A stretch of DNA of 64,000 nt from Endozoicomonas euniceicola (GCF_025562755.1 NZ_CP103300.1:4403001-4467000); one strand, 5' to 3'; shown: positions 1 through 9,731, numbered from the stretch's first letter. Numbers and translations: made by a program. The notes: generated from the sequence alone by a model not told the origin.

Positions 1-1
1 A

Positions 2-3000
2 ATTCTGTTTGGACAGGGCTCACAACTGGACGTCGATGGGCAATTGGAACTGACCACCACCAAGGATTCAACGTTATTTAATATTGATGTTGCCGGAACC
101 GCAGAGTTCAATACCGGCACTGATCTGTTGGTAAATGGCACTACAAAGGTAGGCGACACTCTAACTCTGAATAACGATGGCAACGCCACCTTTAACGATA
201 CGGTCACCGTAGGCAATGAATGGCAGGTTGACGTTGATGGAAGTCTGACGGCTAATGCGGCGGTTACGGTGAAGAAAGCTATCAATCTGTCGAGCATTGG
301 TCAGTCCGCCATCTTTAACAATACGTTGACCAGCAATCAGGGGAGCCTGACGGTTAACGCAGGTGATGATCTGACCTTTAACGATGATGTGTCCATTAAT
401 GACACGGTTAATCTGATCGTCACCGATCAGGTAGCGTTGGCGGCGGGTAAGATGTTTTACTCAGGTGGCAACGCAACAATCTCCTCCACCAGTTTGAACT
501 TTGCTGATCAATCCAACCTGGATGTGGACGGCGCTCTGAACTTCACCACCACCAAGGATTCAACGTTATTTAATGTTGATGTTGCCGGCACCGCAGAGAT
601 CAAAACCGGCACTGATCTGTTGGTAAATGGCACTACAAAGGTAGGCGACACTCTAACTCTGAATAACGATGGCAACGCCACCTTTAACGATACGGTCACC
701 GTAGGCAATGAATGGCAGGTTGACGTTGATGGAAGTCTGACGGCTAATGCGGCGGTTACGGTAGAAAATGCCATCAACCTGTCGAACATTGGTCAGTCCG
801 CCACCTTTAACAGTACGTTGACCAGCAGTCAGGGTAATCTGACGGTTAATGCGGGTGATGATCTGACCTTTAACGATGATGTGTCCATTAACGAGACAGT
901 TAACCTTACCGTTACCGATCAGGTAGCACTTGCGATAGGTAAGAAGCTTTACTCGGGTAGCAGTGCAACATTCTCCTCCACCAGTCTGAATTTTGCTGAC
1001 CAATCCACCCTTGATGTGGGTGGAACTCTGAAACTAACCACCACCAAGGATTCAACGTTATTTAATGTTGATGTTGCCGGCACCGCAGAGATCACAACCG
1101 GCAGAGACCTGCTGTTAAACGGCACTGTTAATGTAAACGACACTCTGACACTGAATAACGATGGGAACGCCACCTTTAACGACACAGTCACCATAGGCAA
1201 TGAATGGCAAGCTGACGTCGAAGGCAACCTGACTGCGAATGCGGAGGTTACGGTAGAAAATGCCATCAACCTGTCGAGCATTGGTCAGTCCGCCATCTTT
1301 AACAATACGTTGACCAGCAATCAGGGGAGCCTGACGGTTAACGCAAGTAATGATCTGACCTTTAACGATGATGTGTCCATTAATGACACGGTTAATCTGA
1401 TCGTCACCGATCAGGTAGCACTGGCGACAGGTAAGAATCTTTACTCGGGTAGCAGTGCAACATTCTCGTCCACCAGTCTGAATTTTGCTGACCAATCTAC
1501 CCTGGATGTGGACGGTGCTTTGAGCCTCACCACCACCAAGGATTCAACGTTATTTAATGTTGATGTTGCCGGCACCGCTGATATCACAACCGGCACTGAC
1601 CTGCTGTTAAACGGCACTGTTAATGTAAACGACACTCTGACACTGAATAACGATGGCAACGCCACCTTTAACGATACAGTCACCGTAGGCAATGAATTGC
1701 AGGCTGACGTTGATGGAAGTCTGACGGCTAATGCGGCGGTTACGGTGGAGAAAGCTATTAACCTGTCGAACATTGGTCAGTCCGGCACCTTTAACAGTAC
1801 GTTGACCAGCAGTCAGGGTAATCTGACGGTTAATGCGGGTGATGATCTGACCTTTAACGATGATGTGTCCATTAACGAGACAGTTAACCTTACCGTTACC
1901 GATCAGGTAGCGCTGGCGGCGAGTAAGACGTTTTACTCAGGCGGCAACACAACGGTGAATTCCGCCAGCCTGACTATGGGTGATACAGCCATATTGGAAA
2001 CCGTTGGTAACTCAATCCTGACCACTTCCGGCGATCAGTCATTGGCGACACTGATTATTGGTGGGGCTCTGGATACTGATAGCACTTCAGGCTCTGTTGC
2101 CTTCCGCGAAAATGTAACGGTTCAGAAAGCCATTACTATTGATGCAGCGAGTGAAGTCACTCTGGCTGCTCAACAGGCTATCAAAGCAGATTCTTTTGCC
2201 ATTGGCTTTCTGCAAACCTCTGGCGCTGACAGCTTTTCGATGGGGTCTAACTCAACCCTGACCACAACCGGTCAGACTCTGGTTTATACCCGTGGTGATC
2301 AATTGCTTGGACAGTTGTCGTCTGATTCCAGTGAAGAGGCATTTATTCTGAAAACCTCCACTGGTGCGATCAATGGGCGCACTGACTTGAATATTGCCGA
2401 AGGCGAACGTCACCTTAGAGCAACCCAGAGAGTTGGCTGTGATTCCGCAGGAAACAACTGTAGTGGTGCAAAGGCACTGCTGGAAGCCGCAACGGGTATA
2501 GGTGATCCTCTGGTGGTAGACCTGCCCTGGCTGTCAGCAGGAACGGATGAAGGGGATATCAATATTATTGCTTCTTCTGATTTGCATGCCAGCCTGCTGC
2601 GGGCCACCAACGGCAATATTTATATGACCACACTGGGCTATCTGGAAATTGAAGAACTGATTGGAACACCCTGGCTGCTGGTTAATGACTTCCTGTTTGC
2701 TGATCGCATGACCCTTGACCGGGGGGGAGTCAGCGCCAGAGAAAGTGTGCGGGTTAATAACATGACCATGACGGATTCTGGCCCGCTGGCGGTCTACGCA
2801 CCTACCATCAACCTGACTATTGATGGTGGTGGCGCCGCTGAGACGCTAATGGCGATGGGGGGCTTTAACGAAACTCTGTCGTTGGCTTCTGACGCCAGAA
2901 GTTATTACCAGAACCTTGAAGTACTGTCGTTTGTTCCTTCTGTCGATGCTGATGATGTTGTAGTTGACCTCTCTAATTCTGATCAACTGCATATTACCAG

Positions 3001-3583
3001 CCTGTTGACCAAGGGCGGAGCCATGCGTATGACAGGGAATTTGCTGATCGACACAGCCACTGTTACGACGGAAGAAGGGTATAACTGGTCGCTAATAACA
3101 GGCTTTGGCTCCGACACCGGGTTAAGCATGGACTTGAACAACTCCAATGGGGGAGCCATTGATGTTGATGGTCAGTTTATGACCCCGTTTGGTGCGTTCT
3201 GGATGGCAGTAGAGGGCATTAATGTCACCACCAATGCCCAGTTCACCCGTTATCGTTCACCCCTATTGCTGACTTACAAGGGGCAGCAGGATAATCCGCA
3301 GGTAGCAGGGTTGCCGGAATCGTTTTACCGACTTAGTGTGGAGTACCAGAACGATATTAATACACAGGAAATCAGTTCCAATACGGAGACTCAGTATTTT
3401 CAGCAGGGTGATGGTGAGAATGATGAACAACTGATAACAGTGTCGGATGACTGGTTAGCCAATCTGCCTGCAACGGCAGCCGGTGATGATGGTTCTGAAA
3501 ATGGTTCTGAAAATGGCTCTGGCAATAGACAGGGCGAATACTGGCTGATCACTGAGCCGGATGAAGAAGACGAGGAATCCTGA
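2..3583 (+). CDS. Two-partner secretion exoprotein (TpsA, haemagglutinin-like), 5' end outside window
   Basis: The frame is open to the left edge, so the N-terminal signal peptide and TPS domain are missing here. The visible 1,190 or so residues begin with four 164-residue repeats (492 bp each, anchored at bases 61, 553, 1045 and 1537) rich in Asn, Thr, Val and Asp, with recurring patterns such as TLTLNNDGNATFNDTV and GDDLTFNDDVSIN. These look like beta-helix filament repeats of the filamentous haemagglutinin type. A non-repetitive region follows, then an acidic, Gly/Ser/Asn-rich C-terminus ending in EDEEES. The stop codon abuts the GTG of the TpsB-like gene, so the two are cotranscribed. Known for the family: secreted adhesins or cytolysins exported through a dedicated outer-membrane TpsB. 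The specific target is unknown. Confidence 0.85.
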   Translation: MLFGQGSQLDVDGQLELTTTKDSTLFNIDVAGTAEFNTGTDLLVNGTTKVGDTLTLNNDGNATFNDTVTVGNEWQVDVDGSLTANAAVTVKKAINLSSIGQSAIFNNTLTSNQGSLTVNAGDDLTFNDDVSINDTVNLIVTDQVALAAGKMFYSGGNATISSTSLNFADQSNLDVDGALNFTTTKDSTLFNVDVAGTAEIKTGTDLLVNGTTKVGDTLTLNNDGNATFNDTVTVGNEWQVDVDGSLTANAAVTVENAINLSNIGQSATFNSTLTSSQGNLTVNAGDDLTFNDDVSINETVNLTVTDQVALAIGKKLYSGSSATFSSTSLNFADQSTLDVGGTLKLTTTKDSTLFNVDVAGTAEITTGRDLLLNGTVNVNDTLTLNNDGNATFNDTVTIGNEWQADVEGNLTANAEVTVENAINLSSIGQSAIFNNTLTSNQGSLTVNASNDLTFNDDVSINDTVNLIVTDQVALATGKNLYSGSSATFSSTSLNFADQSTLDVDGALSLTTTKDSTLFNVDVAGTADITTGTDLLLNGTVNVNDTLTLNNDGNATFNDTVTVGNELQADVDGSLTANAAVTVEKAINLSNIGQSGTFNSTLTSSQGNLTVNAGDDLTFNDDVSINETVNLTVTDQVALAASKTFYSGGNTTVNSASLTMGDTAILETVGNSILTTSGDQSLATLIIGGALDTDSTSGSVAFRENVTVQKAITIDAASEVTLAAQQAIKADSFAIGFLQTSGADSFSMGSNSTLTTTGQTLVYTRGDQLLGQLSSDSSEEAFILKTSTGAINGRTDLNIAEGERHLRATQRVGCDSAGNNCSGAKALLEAATGIGDPLVVDLPWLSAGTDEGDINIIASSDLHASLLRATNGNIYMTTLGYLEIEELIGTPWLLVNDFLFADRMTLDRGGVSARESVRVNNMTMTDSGPLAVYAPTINLTIDGGGAAETLMAMGGFNETLSLASDARSYYQNLEVLSFVPSVDADDVVVDLSNSDQLHITSLLTKGGAMRMTGNLLIDTATVTTEEGYNWSLITGFGSDTGLSMDLNNSNGGAIDVDGQFMTPFGAFWMAVEGINVTTNAQFTRYRSPLLLTYKGQQDNPQVAGLPESFYRLSVEYQNDINTQEISSNTETQYFQQGDGENDEQLITVSDDWLANLPATAAGDDGSENGSENGSGNRQGEYWLITEPDEEDEES
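61..2028 (+). repeat. Four tandem 492-bp coding repeats in the TpsA-like gene
   Basis: The string CAAGGATTCAACGTTATTTA recurs at 61, 553, 1045 and 1537, exactly 492 bp (164 codons) apart. Copies 1 and 3 share variants such as SSIGQSAIFNNTL, while copies 2 and 4 share SNIGQS-TFNSTL. In another segment copies 1 and 2 share TTKVGDTL, and copies 3 and 4 share VNVNDTL. The last unit degenerates after about base 1970. Confidence 0.9.
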
Positions 3584-5266
3584 GTGAAGTTGAATAATAA
3601 AAATAATAAAGCGGTTAATCATTCTTCTAATCGATATTTGCAGACCCGATGTACAATAACCGCTGTTTTTTTGTCAGGCATTGCCATGCTTTGCCCTGGT
3701 CTCAGTGCAGAAACAAGGCCAGATCCTTCCGGTCAGGTTGGCAAGGATTTACTTCAGCAAAACCAGCGGCAGAAAGATAAAGTAGTGCAGGAAAAAAAGC
3801 CTGTTATCTCAGAAGAGGCTCTGCCTCAGCTGGAAGAGGATGGTGGTGTTGAGTTTTTGCTTAAAGGCATCCGTTTTTCCCGCTCAGCCCATTTAAGCAG
3901 GAATGAATTGCAGGCACTGGTGAAGCCTTTGCTGGGGCAGACGGTTACTTTTAATAAGCTGCAGCAACTGGTTGGTCAGATTAATCAGCTTTACCGTCAG
4001 AAAAATATTTACACATCGTTAGCCGTATTACCTGAACAGAAAATAGAAGACGGCATTGTCAGCATTCGGCTGGTTGAGGGCTCTGTTGGTGAGGTGATTT
4101 TTGCTGGCAATGAATACACGCCGGATGACTATTACAGGCAATGGGTGCATAGCCAGGATCATCAGGACAATATTGATGTCACTGAACTGGAGAATGATAT
4201 CCAGTTCTACAATCGGGTGCATAACCAGCAATTGCAGGCTGAATTGCGAGCTGGCAAAGCCTTCGGTTTAACGGATATTGTTATTACCATTCCCGAGGCG
4301 CAACGCAATGCGTTCAGCGCTTTTCTCGATAACTATGGCTATGAAAGTACTGGCGAAACCCAGCTCAGCGGTTTGTATCAGCGGCAACATCTGTTCAGGG
4401 CCGGCGATAAGGGGCTGGCTTATGCACTGATATCCAGGGGTATCCGGTCGTTGAGTACCAGTTACAGCACGGTGGTAGGAACCGATGGCTGGCGGCTGGG
4501 GGGGAGCTTGCAGTATACCGATACCGACCTGAATACAGGCGACTTCAGCACACTGAAAGTAAAAGGCAGTACTATGCGATACGGGCTGGAAGCCAGCTAT
4601 CTGGCGTATTCGGATGCAGAAAAATGGCTGACCTTGCTGGGAGCCGCCAGCAGTACCGGCTCAGAAAATAAGGTAGCCGGTGAAGAACTGTCGGATTATC
4701 AGACCCGGCAGTATCAGGCCGGTGTTGAGGGCAACTGGCTGGGCAACCGCTGGCAGGTCACTGGACGTTTATTGTATAGCTCGGTAGACAGCAGTGAGAA
4801 GGTGCTTGGGGCTGACCGGAAAATTACCCTGTATTCCCCCAGGGCCACTGCTATTTATAATTTCGATTCGCCATTCTACGCTTTAACGACGGTCGACGCT
4901 CAGTTGACTTCGGAAAAAGAGTTGCCTGGTGCAGTGTCGTTTTCTTTAGGTGGGCCATCCACACTCAGAGGCTATAAACCGGGTATTGCCAGCGGTGATA
5001 AGGGCTGGTATCAACAGCTGGAGTTGCATTATAACGGTTACCGCTATAATGAATTTCTGTTTGACCTCTATGCTTTTTACGACCATGGCCAGATAGAATC
5101 CCCCAGTGCCGAACAGAAAATGGAAGCAGCTGGAATAGGGGTAAATATTTCAGGGCATAAATGGCTTAGTCTGGACTTTGTGGCTGCCAATGCGTTGAAA
5201 GAAGTGGTGCCGGATCAGGACAATACCCGTATTTATGCCCGGTTAACCTGTAACTGCTGGCAGTAG
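3584..5266 (+). CDS. TpsB-family outer-membrane transporter (ShlB/FhaC/HecB-like)
   Basis: 560 residues. It exports the upstream TpsA-like protein across the outer membrane. The start is GTG directly after the TpsA stop, and the N-terminus carries a hydrophobic segment (about residues 22-40, TAVFLSGIAMLCPGL) ending at a plausible signal-peptidase site. A POTRA-type domain follows at about residues 85-170 (GIRFSRSAHLSRNEL to LVEGSVGEVIF). The rest is beta-barrel-like, including LRGYKPG near residue 460, matching the conserved (V/L)RGY loop-6 motif of FhaC-type transporters. The length fits the family (550-580). Adjacent tpsA-tpsB order is usual for these systems. The C-terminus ends in CNCWQ rather than the common aromatic residue. 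Confidence 0.9.
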   Translation: MKLNNKNNKAVNHSSNRYLQTRCTITAVFLSGIAMLCPGLSAETRPDPSGQVGKDLLQQNQRQKDKVVQEKKPVISEEALPQLEEDGGVEFLLKGIRFSRSAHLSRNELQALVKPLLGQTVTFNKLQQLVGQINQLYRQKNIYTSLAVLPEQKIEDGIVSIRLVEGSVGEVIFAGNEYTPDDYYRQWVHSQDHQDNIDVTELENDIQFYNRVHNQQLQAELRAGKAFGLTDIVITIPEAQRNAFSAFLDNYGYESTGETQLSGLYQRQHLFRAGDKGLAYALISRGIRSLSTSYSTVVGTDGWRLGGSLQYTDTDLNTGDFSTLKVKGSTMRYGLEASYLAYSDAEKWLTLLGAASSTGSENKVAGEELSDYQTRQYQAGVEGNWLGNRWQVTGRLLYSSVDSSEKVLGADRKITLYSPRATAIYNFDSPFYALTTVDAQLTSEKELPGAVSFSLGGPSTLRGYKPGIASGDKGWYQQLELHYNGYRYNEFLFDLYAFYDHGQIESPSAEQKMEAAGIGVNISGHKWLSLDFVAANALKEVVPDQDNTRIYARLTCNCWQ

Positions 5267-5425
5267 TCAATAAAGCCATTGAACGTTTGAGTACTTTCTT
5301 TGTCTCAATCTGTAGTCTGGCAGATTAGTGGCTGTATGAATAAATCTGTTCAGGGCAAAAATATAAAAGTACCAGCCAGGGTGTTGAAAAAATGATTGAG
5401 TGTCAAAATTCATCACTCTCACCGA
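5267..5425. other. Intergenic region between tpsB and the ART-like gene (convergent)
   Basis: 159 bases between two converging genes. No clear terminator hairpin with a T-run was found by eye. Confidence 0.4.
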
Positions 5426-6103
5426 TCAGGCATTAAAGAGATCCACTATTGCCCTGGCTCCCTCCATTCCTCCTTCGTATTCGGGATTTACAGCCAGCCA
5501 AAGTTCTGTGGGCATAGAATCCCAATGCACCAGGGAAAGCCACGAAGGTCCTACCTCTGACACAGCGCCTATAACGCTGGTGTTAGGAATTCTATGCATA
5601 AAGTTTACTTCATCTATTTCCTGCATAATGGGAAATCTTGCTGCTATTGGCCCGAAGCTGCGATGGGTGATAGTGGTAAAGCCAGAAATATCCATAGCAT
5701 CCACAAGGTAGATGTATCCATTTAGCGTGTAATAGTCCCTAATTGTGTCCTGCATAGCTGCAGCCTGAGCACAAACGTGTGTACAGATACACTGATTCCA
5801 TCTTGCCCCGGTGCTGCTAGCTCCAGCCATTATTTCAACCTGTCTTATTGAGGTCACTGGTAAGTGCTTTTCAATCCCTTTTTTGAAAATGATTTCAGCA
5901 GGATTTGTATCAGCCCGAAAGACATAACCTGAAAAATAGCCTGTTGCTCCAAAGGATGCGGAACTTGCGGCAGGGGTATATTTGGAACCGGGTATTATCG
6001 TTGTATTCTGGAATTTTTCGGGATTGGTTAAACGTAAGATGTTGCCTTTCGAAAATATATCGAACCTGTCAGGGGGAGTAGATTTAGAGCGTGATTTAAA
6101 CAT
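5426..6103 (-). CDS. Putative mono-ADP-ribosyltransferase, pertussis toxin S1/cholera toxin A-like
   Basis: 225 residues from the ATG at 6103, preceded by AGAGG eight bases upstream; a GTG at 6112 is the alternative. The pattern VFRADTNPAEIIFKKG (residues 61-76, Arg63) aligns with the NAD-binding Arg strand of pertussis toxin S1. GYIYLVDA (129-136) matches the GYIYEVRA strand. EVNFMHRIP (165-173, Glu165) has the spacing of the catalytic-Glu segment of PT S1 and CT A (E followed by eight residues ending IP). The usual Ser-Thr-Ser appears as C107-T108-H109, and the residue two before Glu165 is Ile rather than Glu or Gln. No signal peptide is visible, so secretion, if any, could be by the type III system encoded 16 kb away. 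Fold assignment is from motif order; target and activity are unknown. Confidence 0.65.
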   Translation of the reverse strand: MFKSRSKSTPPDRFDIFSKGNILRLTNPEKFQNTTIIPGSKYTPAASSASFGATGYFSGYVFRADTNPAEIIFKKGIEKHLPVTSIRQVEIMAGASSTGARWNQCICTHVCAQAAAMQDTIRDYYTLNGYIYLVDAMDISGFTTITHRSFGPIAARFPIMQEIDEVNFMHRIPNTSVIGAVSEVGPSWLSLVHWDSMPTELWLAVNPEYEGGMEGARAIVDLFNA

Positions 6104-6246
6104 AAACAGCACCTCTGTTATTACTCACTTTTCAAAGCCTGGTGACTCGAAAATCCTCTGCCGAATAAGCACTGGGGTGATTATGGAGGCCGTTATCCAT
6201 TTCTCACCCCTGCCATCTTAACAAAGTAAAGCTAACCTGTTACAGG

Positions 6247-7533
6247 TTAAACCCCTTCCCTGAGGATGGCACGATAGCCAATATCGGTCCGGTTATAAAC
6301 ATCTTTCCACTGAACCTTTGCTACGCCTTCGTAAGCGGCCTTTTGCGCCGCTCCGGCAGACTCACCAAGCGCTGTTACACAAAGCACCCGGCCACCATTG
6401 GTCAGCACATCGTTGCCTTCCAGCTGGGTGCCTGCGTGGAATACTTTACAGCCGTCACCATTGGCATCGTCAATACCTGTGATCAGGTCGCCTTTGCGGT
6501 AATCGGCAGGATAGCCGCCAGCCGCCATAACAACACCCAAAGCCGTGCGTGAATCCCACTGGGGTTGCACTGCATCCAGTTCGCCTTTTGCTCCGGCAAG
6601 ACACAGCTGGGCAAGGCTGGATTGTAAGCGCATCATGATCGGCTGAGTTTCCGGATCACCAAAACGACAGTTGTATTCCAGCACTTTGGGTGTCCCTTCT
6701 GCATCAATCATCAGACCAGCGTACAGGAAACCTTTGTAAACATTGCCTTCCGCCGCCATGCCTTCTACGGTCGGAATAATGACTTCTTTCATGGTGCGGT
6801 CATGGATGGCCCGGGTGACTACAGGAGCGGGTGAGTAAGCCCCCATGCCGCCGGTGTTCGGCCCCTGGTCGCCGTTGTCCCGGGCTTTGTGATCCTGGCT
6901 GGTAGCCATAGGCAGAATATTTTTGCCGTCGACCATCACGATAAAGCTGGCTTCTTCGCCAGTCAGAAACTCTTCAATCACTACCCGATGCCCGGCCTCG
7001 CCAAAGGCATTGCCCGCCAGCATATCATCGATAGCGGCAAAGGCTTCTTCTTCTGTTTGTGCCAGAATAACCCCTTTACCGGCTGCCAGGCCGTCTGCCT
7101 TAACAACAATCGGAGCGCCTTTCTCACGCACATAAGCTTTAGCGGGCTCGATGCTGGTAAAGTTCTGGTAGTCAGCGGTTGGAATCTTATGGCGGGCGAG
7201 AAAGTCTTTGGTAAACGCTTTGGAACCTTCAAGTTGCGCAGCAGCCTGTGTCGGGCCAAAGATGTTCAGGCTTTCTGCTTCGAAGCGATCAACAACACCT
7301 GCCACCAGGGGGGCTTCGGGCCCAACGATGGTCAGGTCAATGGCTTCTTCTTTGGCAAAAGCAACCAGCCTGTCCAGCTCCAGAACGCCGATACTGACAT
7401 TGGTCATGCCGGGTTCAAGATGGGTTCCGGCATTGCCGGGAGCCACAAAAACCTGTTGTACGTTTTGATCCTGGGCCACCTTCCATGCCAGAGCATGTTC
7501 GCGGCCGCCGTTTCCGATGATCAGCACTTTCAT
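6247..7533 (-). CDS. purD: Phosphoribosylamine-glycine ligase
   Basis: 428 residues when started at the ATG at 7533 (MKVLIIGNGGREHALAWK), the usual PurD N-terminus. The open frame continues 21 codons upstream, but those are not conserved family sequence. The enzyme ligates glycine to phosphoribosylamine with ATP (second step of de novo IMP synthesis, cytoplasm). ATP-grasp features are visible: the KADGLAAGKGV nucleotide-binding segment, EEFLTGEEAS, and FGDPETQ near the metal/substrate site. It lies 71 bases downstream of purH on the same strand, the common purHD operon. The length is normal for the family. Confidence 0.97.
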   Translation of the reverse strand: MKVLIIGNGGREHALAWKVAQDQNVQQVFVAPGNAGTHLEPGMTNVSIGVLELDRLVAFAKEEAIDLTIVGPEAPLVAGVVDRFEAESLNIFGPTQAAAQLEGSKAFTKDFLARHKIPTADYQNFTSIEPAKAYVREKGAPIVVKADGLAAGKGVILAQTEEEAFAAIDDMLAGNAFGEAGHRVVIEEFLTGEEASFIVMVDGKNILPMATSQDHKARDNGDQGPNTGGMGAYSPAPVVTRAIHDRTMKEVIIPTVEGMAAEGNVYKGFLYAGLMIDAEGTPKVLEYNCRFGDPETQPIMMRLQSSLAQLCLAGAKGELDAVQPQWDSRTALGVVMAAGGYPADYRKGDLITGIDDANGDGCKVFHAGTQLEGNDVLTNGGRVLCVTALGESAGAAQKAAYEGVAKVQWKDVYNRTDIGYRAILREGV

Positions 7534-7604
7534 GATTTGCCTGTCCTTCAGGTGCTTTGGGTAGAGTGTTCTACGAGACAATAGCTTATTCTTCAATGGC
7601 GCTC

Positions 7605-9215
7605 TTAATGGCGAAAGTGGCGAACGCCAGTGAACACCATAGCAATGCCTGCTTCGTTAGCCGCATCAATCACTTCCTGGTCACGCATGGAACCGCCGGG
7701 TTGAATCACTGCGGTAACACCGGTTTTGGCAGCTGCGTCAATGCCGTCACGGAACGGGAAGAAGGCATCGGATGCCATGACTGATCCGGGTACTTCCAGA
7801 TTCTCGTCCGCTGCTTTTATGCCCGCGATTCTGGCACTGTATACACGACTCATCTGACCAGCGCCGACACCAATAGTCTGGCTGTTCTTAGCGTAAACGA
7901 TGGCGTTGGATTTAACGAACTTACCGACTTTCCAGGCAAACAGCAGGTCTTTCAGCTCGGCTTCGGTGGGAGCGCGGTCTGTCACGACTTTCATGTTGGC
8001 GTGGGTAGTAACGAACTGGTCGCAATCCTGAACCAGCAGGCCGCCGCTAACACGCTTGAAGTCGAGGAACGGGGCTGGCTTTTCTGGGAAAGAGCCGCAG
8101 TTCAGCAGGCGTACATTCTTCTTTTGCGCAACAATGTTTCTGGCGGCTTCATCAATCGCAGGAGCGATAATCACTTCAACGAACTGACGGTCGATGATGG
8201 CTTTTGCGGTTTCAGCATCCAGCTTACGGTTGAAGGCGATGATGCCACCGAAAGCTGAGGTCGGGTCGGTAGCATAAGCCAGGTTGTAGGCATCGAGAAT
8301 CGTATCAGCAACGGCTACACCACATGGGTTAGCGTGCTTGACGATCACGCAGGCTGGTTCTTCAAAGGTTTTAACGCATTCCAGGGCGGCGTCGGTATCA
8401 GCAATGTTGTTATAGGACAGCGCTTTGCCCTGAATTTGCTGAGCAGAGGCAATGGTTCCCGCAGGCGCGTTCTCTTCAACATAAAACGCTGCTTTCTGGT
8501 GAGGGTTCTCACCATAACGCATGTCCTGCGCTTTATGGAACTGGGTGTTAAACGTGCGCGGGAAATGAGCCTCTGCGTCGCTGTCGCTCTTGCTGAGAGG
8601 GTTGAGAGGGTTGACCAGCTTACCCAGGTAGTTGGCAATAGCGCCGTCGTAGTGGGCTGTGTGCTCAAAGGCTTTGACCGCCAGATCGAAACGGGTAGCG
8701 GCAGAGACGCCGTTGTCGTTGCTATCCATTTCTTCCAGAACCCGGCTGTAGTCGCTGGCGTTAACGACGATGGTCGTGTCCCGGTGGTTTTTGGCCGCAG
8801 AGCGCACCATGGTCGGGCCACCGATATCGATGTTTTCGATGGCCATGGGCAGGTCGCAGTCGTCACGGGCGATGGTCTGCTCGAAGGGATAAAGGTTCAC
8901 AACCACCAGATCGATCGGGTTGATGCCGTGTTCTGCCATCACCGCCTCGTCCTGGCCACTGCGACCCAGAATGCCGCCGTGAACTTTCGGGTGCAGGGTT
9001 TTAACGCGGCCATCCATCATTTCAGGAAAACCGGTGTAACTGGAGATCTCAATGGCAGGGATGTTGTTTTCAATCAGCAGCTTATAGGTGCCGCCGGTGG
9101 AGAGGATTTCTACAGAACGCTGATGCAGCGCGCTGGCAAATTCTATAATACCGGATTTATCAGAAACGCTGATAAGAGCTCGACGAATAGGAGATACAGG
9201 GGAATCTACTGCCAT
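7605..9215 (-). CDS. purH: Bifunctional AICAR formyltransferase / IMP cyclohydrolase
   Basis: 536 residues starting MAVDSPVSPIRRALISVSDKSG, with AGAAAGGAAAG immediately upstream of the ATG. It catalyses the last two steps of IMP synthesis. The N-terminal MGS-like cyclohydrolase domain covers about residues 12-150 (ISVSDKSG, STGGTYKLL, GRVKTLHPKVHGGIL). The AICAR transformylase domain follows, with the conserved KHANPCG near the formyl-transfer site and PTSAFGGIIAFN. It heads the purH-purD pair and sits downstream of dusB-fis on the same strand, as in Pseudomonas. Confidence 0.97.
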   Translation of the reverse strand: MAVDSPVSPIRRALISVSDKSGIIEFASALHQRSVEILSTGGTYKLLIENNIPAIEISSYTGFPEMMDGRVKTLHPKVHGGILGRSGQDEAVMAEHGINPIDLVVVNLYPFEQTIARDDCDLPMAIENIDIGGPTMVRSAAKNHRDTTIVVNASDYSRVLEEMDSNDNGVSAATRFDLAVKAFEHTAHYDGAIANYLGKLVNPLNPLSKSDSDAEAHFPRTFNTQFHKAQDMRYGENPHQKAAFYVEENAPAGTIASAQQIQGKALSYNNIADTDAALECVKTFEEPACVIVKHANPCGVAVADTILDAYNLAYATDPTSAFGGIIAFNRKLDAETAKAIIDRQFVEVIIAPAIDEAARNIVAQKKNVRLLNCGSFPEKPAPFLDFKRVSGGLLVQDCDQFVTTHANMKVVTDRAPTEAELKDLLFAWKVGKFVKSNAIVYAKNSQTIGVGAGQMSRVYSARIAGIKAADENLEVPGSVMASDAFFPFRDGIDAAAKTGVTAVIQPGGSMRDQEVIDAANEAGIAMVFTGVRHFRH

Positions 9216-9380
9216 CTTTCCTTTCTCTGAAATAGCCGCATGGAGCGACTAAAGGTTAGTGTTGCCTGTTAAGCTGGCAGATTTTAGCCGGAACGGCCTC
9301 TTTTTGCAGCAATTATTCTGAATAATCGTTCAAAAAAATTGAAGCAATGCCGGTCAAAGCTAATAGCTGCGACTGGCATA

Positions 9381-9411
9381 ATAAAAAGGCGACTAAAAAG
9401 CCGCCTTTCGA
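9381..9411 (-). terminator. Rho-independent terminator downstream of fis
   Basis: Read on the minus strand, a hairpin formed by AAAGGCG and CGCCTTT arms around GCTTTTTAGT is followed by TTTTTATT, 18 bases after the fis stop. It separates dusB-fis from purHD. Confidence 0.75.
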
Positions 9412-9428
9412 AATAGCTTTGCTGGCTA

Positions 9429-9731
9429 TCACAGCAAACCGTATTGTTTCAGCTTCTTGCGCAAAGTGCCACGGTTCAGGCCCAGCAGAATTGCAGCTTT
9501 GGTCTGGTTACCTTTTACGTAAGCCATTACCGTTTCCAGCAGAGGCGCTTCAACCTCGGACAGAACCATTTCGTATACGTCGGTCACTTCCTGGCCATCC
9601 AGGTGCGCGAAGTAATTGTTCATGGCTTTTTCAACGCTGTCACGCAGAGTCTGGCTTTCGCTCTCGACTTTGCCGACCAAATGGTGAGCGCCTGCATTCC
9701 TTTCTTCTACAAACACTTGTGTGGCTGTCAT
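9429..9731 (-). CDS. fis: DNA-binding nucleoid protein Fis
   Basis: 100 residues, close to the E. coli length of 98. The C-terminal helix-turn-helix GNQTKAAILLGLNRGTLRKK and final KLKQYGLL are near-identical to the Fis family. Fis bends DNA and modulates rRNA promoters, recombination and global transcription. Its ATG overlaps the dusB stop (ATGA), giving the conserved dusB-fis operon. Confidence 0.96.
   Translation of the reverse strand: MTATQVFVEERNAGAHHLVGKVESESQTLRDSVEKAMNNYFAHLDGQEVTDVYEMVLSEVEAPLLETVMAYVKGNQTKAAILLGLNRGTLRKKLKQYGLL

Noticed and set aside
61..2028. CRISPR or mobile repeat
   Set aside because: In-frame coding repeats of an adhesin-type protein.
5400..5711. Plus-strand open frame over the end of the ART-like gene
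   Set aside because: No family signal; the opposite strand has the toxin motifs in order and a good ribosome site.
6889..7584. Long plus-strand frame opposite purD
   Set aside because: Antisense shadow of a highly conserved gene.
8334..9230. Plus-strand 298-residue frame opposite purH
   Set aside because: Shadow of purH; composition is not protein-like.
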